From CAZKAP01 sp964552195 (GTDB lineage: Bacteria; Bacteroidota; Bacteroidia; Flavobacteriales; Flavobacteriaceae), in assembly GCA_964552195.1 (NCBI GenBank), contig CAZKFM010000008.1, positions 62,001-126,000 on the forward strand: a stretch of 64,000 nt of DNA, in the 5' to 3' direction. The notes below the pieces were generated by a model. It was not told where the DNA came from. It did not search any database and saw nothing but the letters and a program-made list of their open reading frames with translations. Of this stretch, positions 43,127 through 52,806 are shown one piece after another (within the stretch, counting starts at the first letter, position 1; every line of letters starts with the position of its first letter). A program made the position numbers and the translations under genes.

Positions 43127-45994
43127 TTAGCCTTCTATGGGCTCTTCTTCGTACTGACTGGTAGGGGTGCAGGTACACATCAGGTTGCGGTCTCCATATG
43201 CCTCATCCATACGGCGCACTGTTGGCCAGAATTTATGGTCGTAGACGAAATCCAGCGGATAGGCCGCTTTCTTCCGACTGTAGGGGAAATTCCACTGATC
43301 AGCGGTGACCATGTCCAGCGTGTGCGGAGCATTCTTGAGCACATTATTGGGATCTTCCGGATAGACATGGTCGATCTCCTGACGGATGCTGATCATGGCA
43401 TCGCAGAAACGGTCGATTTCGGCCTTGTTTTCACTTTCGGTGGGCTCGATCATCATCGTGCCCGGTACCGGGAAGGATACCGTAGGCGCGTGGAACCCAT
43501 AATCAATAAGGCGCTTGGCGATATCTACTACTTCTATACCCCGCTCTTTGTAGGGACGACAGTCGATAATCATCTCGTGAGCGGCACGACCGGCCTCTCC
43601 CGTGTATAATATGGGGTAGTGACCGGCGAGGCGTTCCTTGATGTAGTTCGCATTCAGGATGGCATATTCTGTGGCCTTGCGTATTCCATCCCCCCCAAGC
43701 ATTCGAATGTATCCGTAGGAAATCAGGCACGCCAGTGCACTGCCCCAGGGTGCCGCCGATATGCCGGGTATGGCCTGATCCCCTCCGGTGGGAATCACCG
43801 GGTTGGTGGGGAGAAAAGGAGCCAGCTGAGGCGCAACACAAATGGGACCCACACCCGGGCCTCCGCCCCCGTGGGGAATGGAAAAGGTTTTGTGGAGGTT
43901 CAGGTGGCAAACGTCCGCTCCTATGCGGGCAGGACTGGTCAGGCCTACCTGGGCGTTCATATTCGCCCCGTCCATGTACACCTGTCCACCGTGCTTATGG
44001 ATCAAATCGGTGATCTCCCGGATGCTGGATTCAAAAACCCCATGGGTGGATGGATAAGTGACCATCAGGGCTGCCAGGTTTTCAGAATGCAGTTCCGCCT
44101 TGGCCATTAGGTCATCCCAGTCAATATTTCCCTTATCGTCGGTCTTGGTAACCACGACCTTCATGCCCGCCATGACCGCCGAGGCCGGATTGGTTCCGTG
44201 GGCCGAGGCAGGGATCAGGCAGATATTACGGTGCCCCTCTCCGCGGGATTCATGGTAGGCCCGTATGGTCATCAGGCCGCTGTATTCACCCTGTGCGCCT
44301 GAGTTCGGTTGCAGGGAGGTCGCTGCCATCCCGGTTATTTCGTTCAGGTATTCCTCGAGTTCGCCTAAGAGTTGCTGATAACCCTTGGCCTGATCAATGG
44401 GCACAAAGGGGTGCAGGTTACCCCAGGAGCTCCAGCTCAGGGGCAGCATCTGACTGGCTGCGTTTAGCTTCATGGTGCAGCTGCCCAGGGAAATCATCGA
44501 GTGGTTCAGCGCGAGATCCTTGCGCTCTAGCTTTTTGATGTAGCGCATCAGCTCGGTCTCGCTGTGATAGGTATTGAAAACCGGGTAGCCCAGGATTTTA
44601 CCTGTCCTTTTGAGTGAATCCGGTATGGCATCACCGGTGGAATCGGCCTTCAGTATGGGATCATCCCCTGCAACCTCTGCTCCTGTAAGGCACCATACGA
44701 TATCTCGCAGGTCTTCAGTGCTTACCGTTTCGTTGAGGGATATGCTTAAGTCCGTCTTGTTAATGATGTTGAAGTTGATTCTTTTCTCTTTAGAGCGCTC
44801 CACAACGACCTGAGTGTCTTTTACGCTGAGCATGAGGGTATCGAAGAAGGATGCATTTTTGACCTGAACCCCGAGTTCAATCAATATGCGATACAACTGA
44901 ACGGTTCTGCGGTGTACACGGCCTGCAATGTCCTTTAGTCCGTCGGGTCCGTGGTATACGGCGTACATACCCGCCATCACCGCTAGTAAAACCTGGGCCG
45001 TACATATATTCGAAGTAGCCTTGTCCCTTTTGATGTGTTGTTCACGGGTCTGAAGAGCCATACGGAGGGCCTCCTTTCCGTTCCGGTCCACGGTCTTGCC
45101 AATGATTCTTCCCGGCAGATGCCTCTTGTAATCTTCCAGAGTGGCGAAATAGGCCGCATGTGGGCCTCCGTAGCCCAGAGGGATGCCGAAGCGCTGAGTA
45201 CTTCCCACAACGACGTCCACACCCCATTCCCCCGGAGCCTGTAACAGAACCAGACTAAGGATATCCGCAGCAACTGCTATTTTAAGACCGGCTTCCCGGG
45301 CCTGTGCGATTTTAGCGGAAGGGTTGGTGAGCTCTCCGTATTTCCCGGGATACTGCACCAGCATGCCGAAAAACTCTACGCCAGGCTCAAAGGACTCAAG
45401 GCTTCCAACCACGAGTTCTATACCCAGTGGAGCCGAGCGCGTTTGTAATACTCCCAGAGTCTGTGGCAAGACACCTTCGTCCACAAAAAACCGGACGCTG
45501 CCCGACTTTTTTTGTTCGTGATCCCGAACCGCGAAGAGCATGCTCATGGCCTCCGCCGCCGCGGTAGCTTCGTCCAGCAGTGAAGCGTTAGCGACCGGCA
45601 TACCGGTAAGATCGGATACCACCGTCTGAAAGTTGAGCAGGGCCTCCAGCCTACCCTGGGCAATCTCTGCCTGATAGGGGGTATATGCGGTGTACCAGCC
45701 CGTATTTTCCAATATACCCCTTTTGATTACCGAGGGGGTAATGGATTCGTGGTATCCCATGCCTATATAGGACCGGTAGACCTTGTTTTTTGCGGCCAGT
45801 TGTTCCATGAGCTTTAGGAATGTATATTCGCTAATTGCCTCAGGAACAGATATGTCTTTTTCCAGACGAATGTTGTCGGGTACGGTTTGCCCGATCAGTT
45901 CATTCATGGAATTTACACCGATGGTTTCGAGCATGGAGTTTAGGTCGCTCTCAGAAATGCCGATGTGACGGTTTGCAAACGATTTCGTTATCAT
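43127..45994 (-). CDS. gcvP: Glycine dehydrogenase (decarboxylating), P-protein
   Basis: 955 residues, the normal single-chain length. Opening MITKSFANRHIGISESDLNSML is typical; the PLP lysine is in NLHKTFSIPHGGGGPGVGP and the glycine-rich ANASLLDEATAAAEAM, GYGGPHAAYFA and NTYHSETELMRYI blocks are intact. It decarboxylates glycine in the cleavage system with GcvH, GcvT and Lpd, none of which is in this window. An in-frame ATG at 46051 is rejected because a -7 box lies within the resulting extension. Confidence 0.96.
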   Translation of the reverse strand: MITKSFANRHIGISESDLNSMLETIGVNSMNELIGQTVPDNIRLEKDISVPEAISEYTFLKLMEQLAAKNKVYRSYIGMGYHESITPSVIKRGILENTGWYTAYTPYQAEIAQGRLEALLNFQTVVSDLTGMPVANASLLDEATAAAEAMSMLFAVRDHEQKKSGSVRFFVDEGVLPQTLGVLQTRSAPLGIELVVGSLESFEPGVEFFGMLVQYPGKYGELTNPSAKIAQAREAGLKIAVAADILSLVLLQAPGEWGVDVVVGSTQRFGIPLGYGGPHAAYFATLEDYKRHLPGRIIGKTVDRNGKEALRMALQTREQHIKRDKATSNICTAQVLLAVMAGMYAVYHGPDGLKDIAGRVHRRTVQLYRILIELGVQVKNASFFDTLMLSVKDTQVVVERSKEKRINFNIINKTDLSISLNETVSTEDLRDIVWCLTGAEVAGDDPILKADSTGDAIPDSLKRTGKILGYPVFNTYHSETELMRYIKKLERKDLALNHSMISLGSCTMKLNAASQMLPLSWSSWGNLHPFVPIDQAKGYQQLLGELEEYLNEITGMAATSLQPNSGAQGEYSGLMTIRAYHESRGEGHRNICLIPASAHGTNPASAVMAGMKVVVTKTDDKGNIDWDDLMAKAELHSENLAALMVTYPSTHGVFESSIREITDLIHKHGGQVYMDGANMNAQVGLTSPARIGADVCHLNLHKTFSIPHGGGGPGVGPICVAPQLAPFLPTNPVIPTGGDQAIPGISAAPWGSALACLISYGYIRMLGGDGIRKATEYAILNANYIKERLAGHYPILYTGEAGRAAHEMIIDCRPYKERGIEVVDIAKRLIDYGFHAPTVSFPVPGTMMIEPTESENKAEIDRFCDAMISIRQEIDHVYPEDPNNVLKNAPHTLDMVTADQWNFPYSRKKAAYPLDFVYDHKFWPTVRRMDEAYGDRNLMCTCTPTSQYEEEPIEG

Positions 45995-46018
45995 AACAAT
46001 TTTTGACTGAAAAATGTA

Positions 46019-46026
46019 CAAAATTA
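46019..46026 (-). promoter_or_regulatory. -7 box TAATTTTG before gcvP
   Basis: Exact minus-strand TAnnTTTG match 24 bp before the gcvP ATG at 45994. It decides between two possible starts. Confidence 0.55.
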
Positions 46027-46091
46027 GTGAATTTATCCGTTGATAGGTCACAGACAGACAGCGGGCTGCCCCACATTTCCAGGCCTAAATC

Positions 46092-46922
46092 ATGCAAATT
46101 TTTCGGAAACTTCTGGATTTTTACCTGGATGCCAGTGTACACGTGGCATTGGCTGTGCTTTCGCTGTTTTGGGCTACTGTGTACTTCCTGAACCTGCCCC
46201 CGAATTTCTACCTGGCCGGGCTGGTCTTCTTCGGCAGTATGGTCTTTTACAATCTGGCCAAGGATTCGGTTGGGTTGCATACGCTGCGCAGGGCCAGTAA
46301 ACGCTACTATCGCAGCATTCGCTTTCTGAGCATGGCCTCCCTGTTGGCCGTTGCCTTTTTCTTCTTCCATTTATCTTCGGTGCTTCAGTGGAGCATTTTC
46401 GTGATAGCCCTGTTGTCTGCGCTATATCTGGTGCCTATACCCGGTCTGGGTATTGGCATGCGCAGCCTGGGGTGGCTCAAGATCTTTTGGGTGGGTCTGT
46501 CCTGGGCGGCTGTCACCGTTTACCTTCCGGTTGCCGGTACCGAACTGATCGGCGGAACCGATTGGATGGTCATGGGGATTCAGCGGGTACTCATGGTAGT
46601 TTGCCTGATGATTCCTTTCGAGATACGAGATGCCTGCAGGGATTCTGTTGATTTGAAGACCCTGCCTCAGCGTTTTGGAATACCCTCAATACGCTGGTTG
46701 GGTTATGTGTTGTTGCTGCTGTATTTTATACTGGTCTTCGCCCGATCCCGATTCACGGTTTTCGAGTTGCTCTTTCACTTGCTGTTTGCCGGGTTGATGT
46801 ACGCTGCACTTAGAAAATCACGTGCGGATCAGGGACGCTACTACGCCTCGTTTTGGGTAGAAGCCATACCCATAGTTTTGTGGCTGGGGCTGCTGTGGCT
46901 CAAGAACGGGTCGTTGATTTAA
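46092..46922 (+). CDS. UbiA-like membrane protein
   Basis: 276 residues with about eight membrane spans. The pattern of the UbiA prenyltransferase superfamily is seen in the second acidic motif PFEIRDACRDSVDLKTLPQRFG (D-x3-D spacing) and the polar loop of the first (YNLAKDSVGLHTLRRA), where the usual NDxxDxxxD is degraded. So the fold is UbiA-like but prenyltransferase activity is uncertain. It is divergent from gcvP (97 bp) and convergent with the small zinc-binding gene. Confidence 0.72.
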   Translation: MQIFRKLLDFYLDASVHVALAVLSLFWATVYFLNLPPNFYLAGLVFFGSMVFYNLAKDSVGLHTLRRASKRYYRSIRFLSMASLLAVAFFFFHLSSVLQWSIFVIALLSALYLVPIPGLGIGMRSLGWLKIFWVGLSWAAVTVYLPVAGTELIGGTDWMVMGIQRVLMVVCLMIPFEIRDACRDSVDLKTLPQRFGIPSIRWLGYVLLLLYFILVFARSRFTVFELLFHLLFAGLMYAALRKSRADQGRYYASFWVEAIPIVLWLGLLWLKNGSLI

Positions 46923-46937
46923 GGCATTGAAGCTTGC

Positions 46938-47183
46938 TTATACGGCTGTGCCTCCCTGGGTTTGTTCTAATTTCTTTTTGATCTCTTCCTTTTCTTCTTC
47001 GGTCAGCGCCTTGAGGTGCGCCTTGTTGCAGAGGGAGGTAAGTCGGGTATTCTTCTTAACAAACTGGCTGCAATTCTTGCAGTAGTACACATGCAGCTGT
47101 AGCCGAATCCGATCCCAAAAACTGGACTCCCTATATTGGGATTTATGACAGATCGTGGCCGCTTCCTCACAAGAAATTTTCAT
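46938..47183 (-). CDS. Small Cys/His-rich protein, possible anti-sigma factor
   Basis: 81 residues. The segment ICHKSQYRESSF followed by LQLHVYYCKNCSQFV has the H-x3-C-x2-C arrangement of zinc-finger anti-sigma domains (zf-HC2 type). The C-terminus is a charged helix (ALTEEEKEEIKKKLEQTQ). No membrane span is present. It starts 2 bp after the ECF sigma gene, the usual position of a cognate anti-sigma factor. That role is inferred from context and the Cys/His pattern. Confidence 0.7.
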   Translation of the reverse strand: MKISCEEAATICHKSQYRESSFWDRIRLQLHVYYCKNCSQFVKKNTRLTSLCNKAHLKALTEEEKEEIKKKLEQTQGGTAV

Positions 47184-47185
47184 GC

Positions 47186-47740
47186 TTAAAACCAGTTTTG
47201 ATTAAGGCATTGCATCAGGCTTGTACGGGCCCTGTGGATCATTACCCATAAGTTGGACGGATTGATACCGAGTTCATTACAGATGTCTTCAGTACTCATG
47301 CCCTGTATGGTTTTCATGCGAAAGACCTGCGCCTGTTTCCTGGGCAGTTTTTCGATACAGACTTGTATGGCCTCACCCAGTTCCTCGTTTTCCAGCTCCC
47401 CTGCTGCATCCTTACCAAAGGGGTCGGCCACACGTTCCTCCAGCCACTCTCCTTCATTATCGGAGCCCTCGGAATAGCTAACCCGTACCTCTGCCTTGCC
47501 TTTGGCAGAATTACTGCGTCTGTAGTAATCAATAACCTTCCGTTTCAGAATCGATACCAGCCAGGTGCGTTCGGCCGCCTCTCCCTTGTAGTTCTTGGCG
47601 GACTTCAGACCGGCCACAAAGGTTTCCTGTACCAGGTCTTTGGCGAGCTCCGAATCGCTCACCCGCCCGAAGGCGTAGTTAAATAGATAATCGGCATGTT
47701 GGTCCACCCATCCTTCGGGTTGCAATTGATTAGCTGCCAT
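47186..47740 (-). CDS. ECF-type RNA polymerase sigma factor
   Basis: 184 residues. Region 2 is seen in ADYLFNYAFGRVSDSELAKD, LVQETFVAGLKSAKNYKGEA and RTWLVSILKRKVIDYYR; region 4 helix-turn-helix in QVFRMKTIQGMSTEDICNEL and SNLWVMIHRARTSLMQCL. Linker between them is acidic and long (YSEGSDNEGEW). It should direct a small stress regulon under control of the protein encoded just downstream. A near-consensus TATTTTTA on the minus strand at 47764-47771 may be its promoter. Confidence 0.93.
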   Translation of the reverse strand: MAANQLQPEGWVDQHADYLFNYAFGRVSDSELAKDLVQETFVAGLKSAKNYKGEAAERTWLVSILKRKVIDYYRRSNSAKGKAEVRVSYSEGSDNEGEWLEERVADPFGKDAAGELENEELGEAIQVCIEKLPRKQAQVFRMKTIQGMSTEDICNELGINPSNLWVMIHRARTSLMQCLNQNWF

Positions 47741-47800
47741 ATAGGGCTTTACGCATTTAAGCTTAAAAATAAGGGATTTCCCGCAAAACAGTCCGGATCA

Positions 47801-49834
47801 TCAGGAATGGGTTTCGTCTGTCTCCTGCAGTCCTGCGCGCTCGAGCAAGGACTCGATCCTCGGATCCCTGCCCCGGAACCTGCGGTACAAAACGGAGGGG
47901 TCTTCGCTTCCCCCCTTCGACAATATATGTTCCATGAACAAGCGGGCGGTAGCCGGATCGAAAATCCCCCTCTCGGTAAAGAGTGAAAATGCGTCGGCAT
48001 CCAGGACTTCGGCCCATTTATAGCTGTAGTAGCCCGCGGAGTATCCCCCTTGGAAAATATGTGAGAAGGAGGTGCTCATGCAGGTATCGGGCCGCTTCGG
48101 AAACAGTCTGACCGATTCCATGGCCTGATCTTCGAACTCCTGAACATCGATTTCAGCGGCCTCATTAAGGGTGTGCCATTTCATGTCCAGCAAGGCAAAC
48201 CCGACTTGCCTCAGGGTGGCCATCCCTTCCATAAAATGGCTGGATTCCCTGATCTTATCAATGTAATCCATAGGTATGGGTTCGTCGGTCTCGTAATGCC
48301 TGGCAAAGGTTGACAGGGCTTCTTTCTCGTAGCACCAGTTTTCCATGAGCTGGCTGGGTAACTCGACGAAATCCCAGTATACGCTGGTGCCGGATAGCCC
48401 GGGATAACAGGTGTCGGCCAGCATGCCGTGGAGGGCGTGCCCGAATTCGTGGAATAAGGTAGTCACCTCGTTAAAAGTCAGTAAGGAGGGCTTGGTCTCC
48501 GTTGCCCTGGTGAAGTTGCAGACAATGGAAACCTGTGGCCGCTGTTCTATCTCGCCCCTGCGATACTGAGAACGAAACGATGTCATCCAGGCTCCCTGTC
48601 TTTTTCCGGGCCTGGGATGCAGGTCGGCATAGAAGAGGGATACAAATCGGCCCGTTTCGTCGGTTACTTCATAGGTCAGGACTTCCTCGTGATAGACCGG
48701 AACGTGGTCCATCGGAGTAAATTTCAGGCCAAACAATCGCCCCGCGATATCGAAAACACCTGAAATGACCCGGTTCAGCTCGAAATAGGGCTTGAGCACT
48801 TCATCGTCCAGTTCGAATCGTTGTTTTTTAAGGCGTTCCTGATAGTAGGCTGAATCCCAGGTCTGCAGCGTATCAATACCATCCAAACGGGCAAATTCGG
48901 TGAGCTCTGTGAATTCCCGTTGTCCCGCCGGTAATGCAGCCTTACGCAGTTTTTCAAGGAAATCCATGACCTTCAATGGCTCATCTGCCATACGGTTTTC
49001 TAGCACATAGGCCGCATGGTTTTCATATCCCAGCAGCTGTGCACGCTCCCTTCTCAGGTTTACGATTTCCGTTATGATTTCCCGGTTGTCGTTTTCGTTC
49101 CCCTGGAACCCCTTGCGTCCAAAGGCCCGGGAAAGCTCTTCTCTCATTTCGCGGTCGGCGGCGTACTTCATGAACGGAATGTACATGGGGTAGTCAAGCG
49201 TAAACACCCAGCCTTCCAGAGAATCCTGCCGGGCTCTCTGCGCTGCGGCTTCCAGCAGGGAATCGGGTAGTCCCTGCAGACGATCCTGATCCGTGATATA
49301 CAATGTATACTCATTGGATTCGGCAAGTACGCGCTCACCGAAGGTCAGAGAAAGCGTGGAAAGTCGGGTGTCGATGGCTCTAAGACGTTCTTTCTGATCT
49401 TCCGCGAGCAGGGCACCATTTCGCTTAAATGATTTATAGCGCTGATCGAGTAGGCGTCGCTGTTCCGGGTTCAGTCCTTCCGGCGGATTTTCGTAGACGG
49501 CCCGTATGCGCTCGAAGAGCTTTAGGTTCAGGGATATGTCGTTGGAAAATTCGGACAACACCGGAGCCACCTTCTGCGCGATCTCCTGCATTTCAGGATT
49601 GGTTTCAGCGGAGTTGAGATTGAAAAAGATTGAGCTCACCCGGGCCAGCCGATCACCCGAATAATCCAATGCCTCCAGAGTATTTTCAAAACTCGGGGGT
49701 TCGGGATTGTCGACTATGGCGTCTATTTCTCTGCGGGCCTCCTCTATACTTTGCAGGATGGCGGGTTCGTAATGCCCATTCTCGATTTGGTCGAATGGAG
49801 GGTATTCGAATGCCTCCAAAAGTGGGTTTGTCAT
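47801..49834 (-). CDS. M3 family metallopeptidase (oligopeptidase A / Dcp-like)
   Basis: 677 residues, typical for M3A enzymes. The zinc motif is LFHEFGHALHGML with the third ligand in NWCYEKEALSTFARHYETDE; FNLNSAETNPEMQ and FSHIFQGGYSAGYYSYKWAEV are family blocks. No signal peptide, so it acts in the cytoplasm on short peptides. It is the last gene of a minus-strand series purK-purE-M3 with gaps of 11 and 3 bp. Dcp versus OpdA cannot be told apart here. Confidence 0.93.
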   Translation of the reverse strand: MTNPLLEAFEYPPFDQIENGHYEPAILQSIEEARREIDAIVDNPEPPSFENTLEALDYSGDRLARVSSIFFNLNSAETNPEMQEIAQKVAPVLSEFSNDISLNLKLFERIRAVYENPPEGLNPEQRRLLDQRYKSFKRNGALLAEDQKERLRAIDTRLSTLSLTFGERVLAESNEYTLYITDQDRLQGLPDSLLEAAAQRARQDSLEGWVFTLDYPMYIPFMKYAADREMREELSRAFGRKGFQGNENDNREIITEIVNLRRERAQLLGYENHAAYVLENRMADEPLKVMDFLEKLRKAALPAGQREFTELTEFARLDGIDTLQTWDSAYYQERLKKQRFELDDEVLKPYFELNRVISGVFDIAGRLFGLKFTPMDHVPVYHEEVLTYEVTDETGRFVSLFYADLHPRPGKRQGAWMTSFRSQYRRGEIEQRPQVSIVCNFTRATETKPSLLTFNEVTTLFHEFGHALHGMLADTCYPGLSGTSVYWDFVELPSQLMENWCYEKEALSTFARHYETDEPIPMDYIDKIRESSHFMEGMATLRQVGFALLDMKWHTLNEAAEIDVQEFEDQAMESVRLFPKRPDTCMSTSFSHIFQGGYSAGYYSYKWAEVLDADAFSLFTERGIFDPATARLFMEHILSKGGSEDPSVLYRRFRGRDPRIESLLERAGLQETDETHS

Positions 49835-49837
49835 GTA

Positions 49838-50332
49838 CTATTGAGATTTTTTTGACATCGAGGCCGAGGAGTCGAGTACCTTCTTCTTCAGGCCTTCTTT
49901 GTAGAATACGATTTTATCCAATATGCATTTGTCCTGGCACCCCAGGATCTGGGCAGCGAGTATGCCGGCATTTTTAGCCCCGTCCAGTGCCACTGTGGCT
50001 ACGGGAACTCCGCCGGGCATCTGAAGTATGGAAAGAACCGAATCCCAACCGTCGATCGAATTACGGCTCTTCACCGGTACACCGATTACGGGCAGGGGGG
50101 TGATGGAAGCGATCATCCCGGGCAGATGCGCCGCCCCTCCGGCTCCGGCAATGATCACGTTGATGCCTTCCTCGTGCGCACTACGGGCGAAGTCGAACAT
50201 TTTCTCCGGGGTCCGGTGGGCAGATACGATATCGACTACACAGGGAATATCGAACCCCTGGAGTATATCTATGGCTTCCTGCATGACGGGAAGGTCGCTC
50301 TGACTTCCCATTACAACGGCAACTTTGCTCAT
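49838..50332 (-). CDS. purE: 5-(carboxyamino)imidazole ribonucleotide mutase
   Basis: 164 residues. GSQSDLPVMQEAIDIL, SAHRTPEKMFDFA and AGAGGAAHLPGMIAS are the PurE active-site motifs. It converts N5-CAIR to CAIR in purine synthesis. The PurK gene 11 bp upstream supplies its substrate. A short polar C-terminal tail follows the core. Confidence 0.96.
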   Translation of the reverse strand: MSKVAVVMGSQSDLPVMQEAIDILQGFDIPCVVDIVSAHRTPEKMFDFARSAHEEGINVIIAGAGGAAHLPGMIASITPLPVIGVPVKSRNSIDGWDSVLSILQMPGGVPVATVALDGAKNAGILAAQILGCQDKCILDKIVFYKEGLKKKVLDSSASMSKKSQ

Positions 50333-50343
50333 GAATTCAGTTT

Positions 50344-51501
50344 TTATCCGACGGAAACCACCCTGACGGTATCGTATACCTGACGGGCGGTATCCAGTGC
50401 GGCAGATAGCCGCGGGTTTACAATGGTTATGTGCCCCATTTTACGAAAGGGGCGTGTCTTTCTCTTGCCATAGATATGCGGGGTTACCCCGGGCATAGCG
50501 AGCACTTCTTCCATGCCTTTATACAAGACATCTCCCTCGTAGCCAGGCTCGCCTACCAGGTTCACCATCACCGAAAATCCCCGGGATGTGGTATCGCCCA
50601 GAGGGAGGTCCAGCAGTGACCTGAGGTGTTGCTCGAATTGGCTGGTGTAGCTTCCTTCTATGCTGAAGTGTCCGCTGTTATGGGGTCTTGGAGCGACCTC
50701 ATTGACGAGGATGTTATCTTCGGCGGTCAGGAACATCTCCACGGCCAGCAGACCGACAAGCTCGAATTTTTTTGCTACATCCACGGCCAGCTCCCGGGCT
50801 TTACGTGTTAGATTTTCGTCCAGATGGGCGGGACAGATTACGTACTGGACCTGATTGGCCTCGGGATGAAATTCCATCTCCACCGGGGGGTAGGTTTCAA
50901 TGGCTCCGGAAGGGGTGCGTGCGACGATTACAGCCAGCTCCTTTTTGAAAGGAATGAGCTCCTCGGCTATGCACTCCACATTGGGGAGCCCCTGCAGATC
51001 TGCTTCCTCTCTTACCATTTTTACGCCCCGGCCGTCGTACCCCATCTGGGTACTCTTCCAAACAAAGGGGAGTCTGAGTCCGCCGTTGGACAGGCTGTCC
51101 TCCAGCTCTGAGGTATAGGCGAAACGACTGAAAGGCGCAGTGGGAATCTGATAGTCCTGGTAAAAGAGTTTCTGGCTGCTCTTGTTTTGAACAGTTCGCA
51201 GCATCTTCGGGTCCGGGTAAACCTTTACCCCATCGGACTGCAGTTTCTCCAGGGCATCCACGTTCACGTGCTCTATTTCAATAGTCAGTACATCAAGCCC
51301 TTGTCCAAAGGCGTACACCTGGTCGAAGTCCATCAGGTCTCCCTGTACAAATTCATTGCATCCCAATCGGGAAGGCGCATCCGCCGAAGGGTCCATCACC
51401 CGGGTGTGGACGTCCCACTTTCGGGTTTCCTTCAACAGCATTTTGCCCAGCTGACCACCACCGAGTATACCCAATTTGAAATCCGAAGAGAAGTACATCA
51501 T
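50344..51501 (-). CDS. purK: 5-(carboxyamino)imidazole ribonucleotide synthase
   Basis: 385 residues. ATP-grasp enzyme with LGILGGGQLGKMLL at the N-terminus, the ATP-binding FVWKSTQMGYDGRGV, the catalytic AVEMFLTAEDNILVNEVAPR and PHNSGHFSIEG. It carboxylates AIR with ATP and bicarbonate. Two adjacent ATGs (51501 and 51498) are both possible starts. First gene of the purK-purE-M3 unit. Confidence 0.95.
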   Translation of the reverse strand: MMYFSSDFKLGILGGGQLGKMLLKETRKWDVHTRVMDPSADAPSRLGCNEFVQGDLMDFDQVYAFGQGLDVLTIEIEHVNVDALEKLQSDGVKVYPDPKMLRTVQNKSSQKLFYQDYQIPTAPFSRFAYTSELEDSLSNGGLRLPFVWKSTQMGYDGRGVKMVREEADLQGLPNVECIAEELIPFKKELAVIVARTPSGAIETYPPVEMEFHPEANQVQYVICPAHLDENLTRKARELAVDVAKKFELVGLLAVEMFLTAEDNILVNEVAPRPHNSGHFSIEGSYTSQFEQHLRSLLDLPLGDTTSRGFSVMVNLVGEPGYEGDVLYKGMEEVLAMPGVTPHIYGKRKTRPFRKMGHITIVNPRLSAALDTARQVYDTVRVVSVG

Positions 51502-51520
51502 AATCGATCCTGCTTAAGAG

Positions 51521-51528
51521 CAAAAATA
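51521..51528 (-). promoter_or_regulatory. -7 box TATTTTTG before purK
   Basis: Exact minus-strand match 19 bp before purK; it should drive purK, purE and the M3 peptidase gene. Confidence 0.55.
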
Positions 51529-51667
51529 CGGCCTTTTTGGGCAAAGGCTAAGCAGGGGATTTCATCCGGAAACCGTAAAAACAGTATCTTAGCGCAGCTG
51601 TAATTTCCCGTTCCGGTCCCGGTAATATCTCCCTGGGTAGCGGGTACGGCCCTAACCTGCCAGGAAA

Positions 51668-52780
51668 TTGATAACACTTCACGGAAGGCATTTCGAACGG
51701 TACATCAGCGAAGAGGTGATTTCAAACACCGTGCAGGATCTCGCCAATCGGGTCTATGAAGACTACAAAGACAGGGTTCCCCTGTTTATCGGGGTACTGA
51801 ACGGCGCGTTTATGTTTGCCTCTGACTTCATGAAGGCCTACCCAGGAGCATGCGAATTGAGCTTTGTGCGCCTGAGTTCGTATCAGGGACTCAGCAGTAC
51901 CGGCATAGTGGAGACGCTGATTGATGTGCCTGAAGGCGTCGAAGGACGGGATGTGGTTATACTCGAAGACGTAATCGATTCCGGCAGGACCCTGCAGCGG
52001 ATTGTTCAGCTCTTCGCCGATACCCGGGTCAGGGACATGCGCATAGCCGGCCTGTTCATGAAGCCCGAAGCCTATCACGGTGAGTACGTAATCGATTATG
52101 TCGGCATGGAAATCCCTAACCGGTTTATCGTGGGTTACGGGTTGGATTACAACGAACTGGGCCGGAATTACAAAGATATCTATCAATTAAAACAGACCTC
52201 TATGATTAACCTGGTGATCTTCGGAAAGCCCGGAGCTGGAAAGGGCACTCAGGCGGCCATACTCAAGGAAAAATACGACCTCAAGCACATTTCTACCGGA
52301 GATGTTTTTCGGCATAATATCAAGAATGGCACCCCCCTGGGCGTACTCGCCAAGTCCTTTATCGATAAAGGAGACCTGGTTCCCGACCAGGTGACGATCG
52401 ACATGCTCAAAGACGAAGTCGAGAAGGCGCCGGATGCCGCCGGCTTCATCTTCGACGGCTTTCCCAGAACGGTAGCTCAGGCCGAAGCATTGGATGAGTT
52501 TCTACATTCCCGTTCCATGCAGGTGGATGCCACCATTGCCCTGGAGGCTAAAGATGAGGTGCTTATGGAGCGTTTGCTTAAAAGGGGCAAGGAGAGTGGC
52601 CGATCCGACGATCAGGATCCGGAGAAGATTCGGAATCGTTTCGAAGAATACAACCAGAAGACCGCACCCCTGAGGGAGTACTACGAAAAACAGGGCAAAT
52701 TCCACAGCATCAATGGCGTGGATGGGATCGATGCGATCAGTGAACGAATTTGTGAGATCATCGACTCCATCTCGTCCTGA
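51668..52780 (+). CDS. Fused hypoxanthine phosphoribosyltransferase - adenylate kinase
   Basis: 370 residues starting at TTG (51668); no ATG precedes the domain. Residues ~1-175 are a phosphoribosyltransferase with the PRPP loop VVILEDVIDSGRTLQ (about 96-110) and GVLNGAFMFASD. Residues ~179-370 are adenylate kinase: P-loop FGKPGAGKGTQ (185-195), AMP site ISTGDVFR and FIFDGFPRTVAQAE, short LID RGKESGRSDDQDP. The two genes are separate and adjacent in many bacteria; here one frame joins them through KQTSMINLVIF, with an internal ATG at 52202 that could also start Adk alone. Roles: purine salvage and AMP phosphorylation. Confidence 0.93.
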   Translation: MITLHGRHFERYISEEVISNTVQDLANRVYEDYKDRVPLFIGVLNGAFMFASDFMKAYPGACELSFVRLSSYQGLSSTGIVETLIDVPEGVEGRDVVILEDVIDSGRTLQRIVQLFADTRVRDMRIAGLFMKPEAYHGEYVIDYVGMEIPNRFIVGYGLDYNELGRNYKDIYQLKQTSMINLVIFGKPGAGKGTQAAILKEKYDLKHISTGDVFRHNIKNGTPLGVLAKSFIDKGDLVPDQVTIDMLKDEVEKAPDAAGFIFDGFPRTVAQAEALDEFLHSRSMQVDATIALEAKDEVLMERLLKRGKESGRSDDQDPEKIRNRFEEYNQKTAPLREYYEKQGKFHSINGVDGIDAISERICEIIDSISS

Positions 52781-52806
52781 TTAAATTCGAAGATTAATCC
52801 CAGCTT

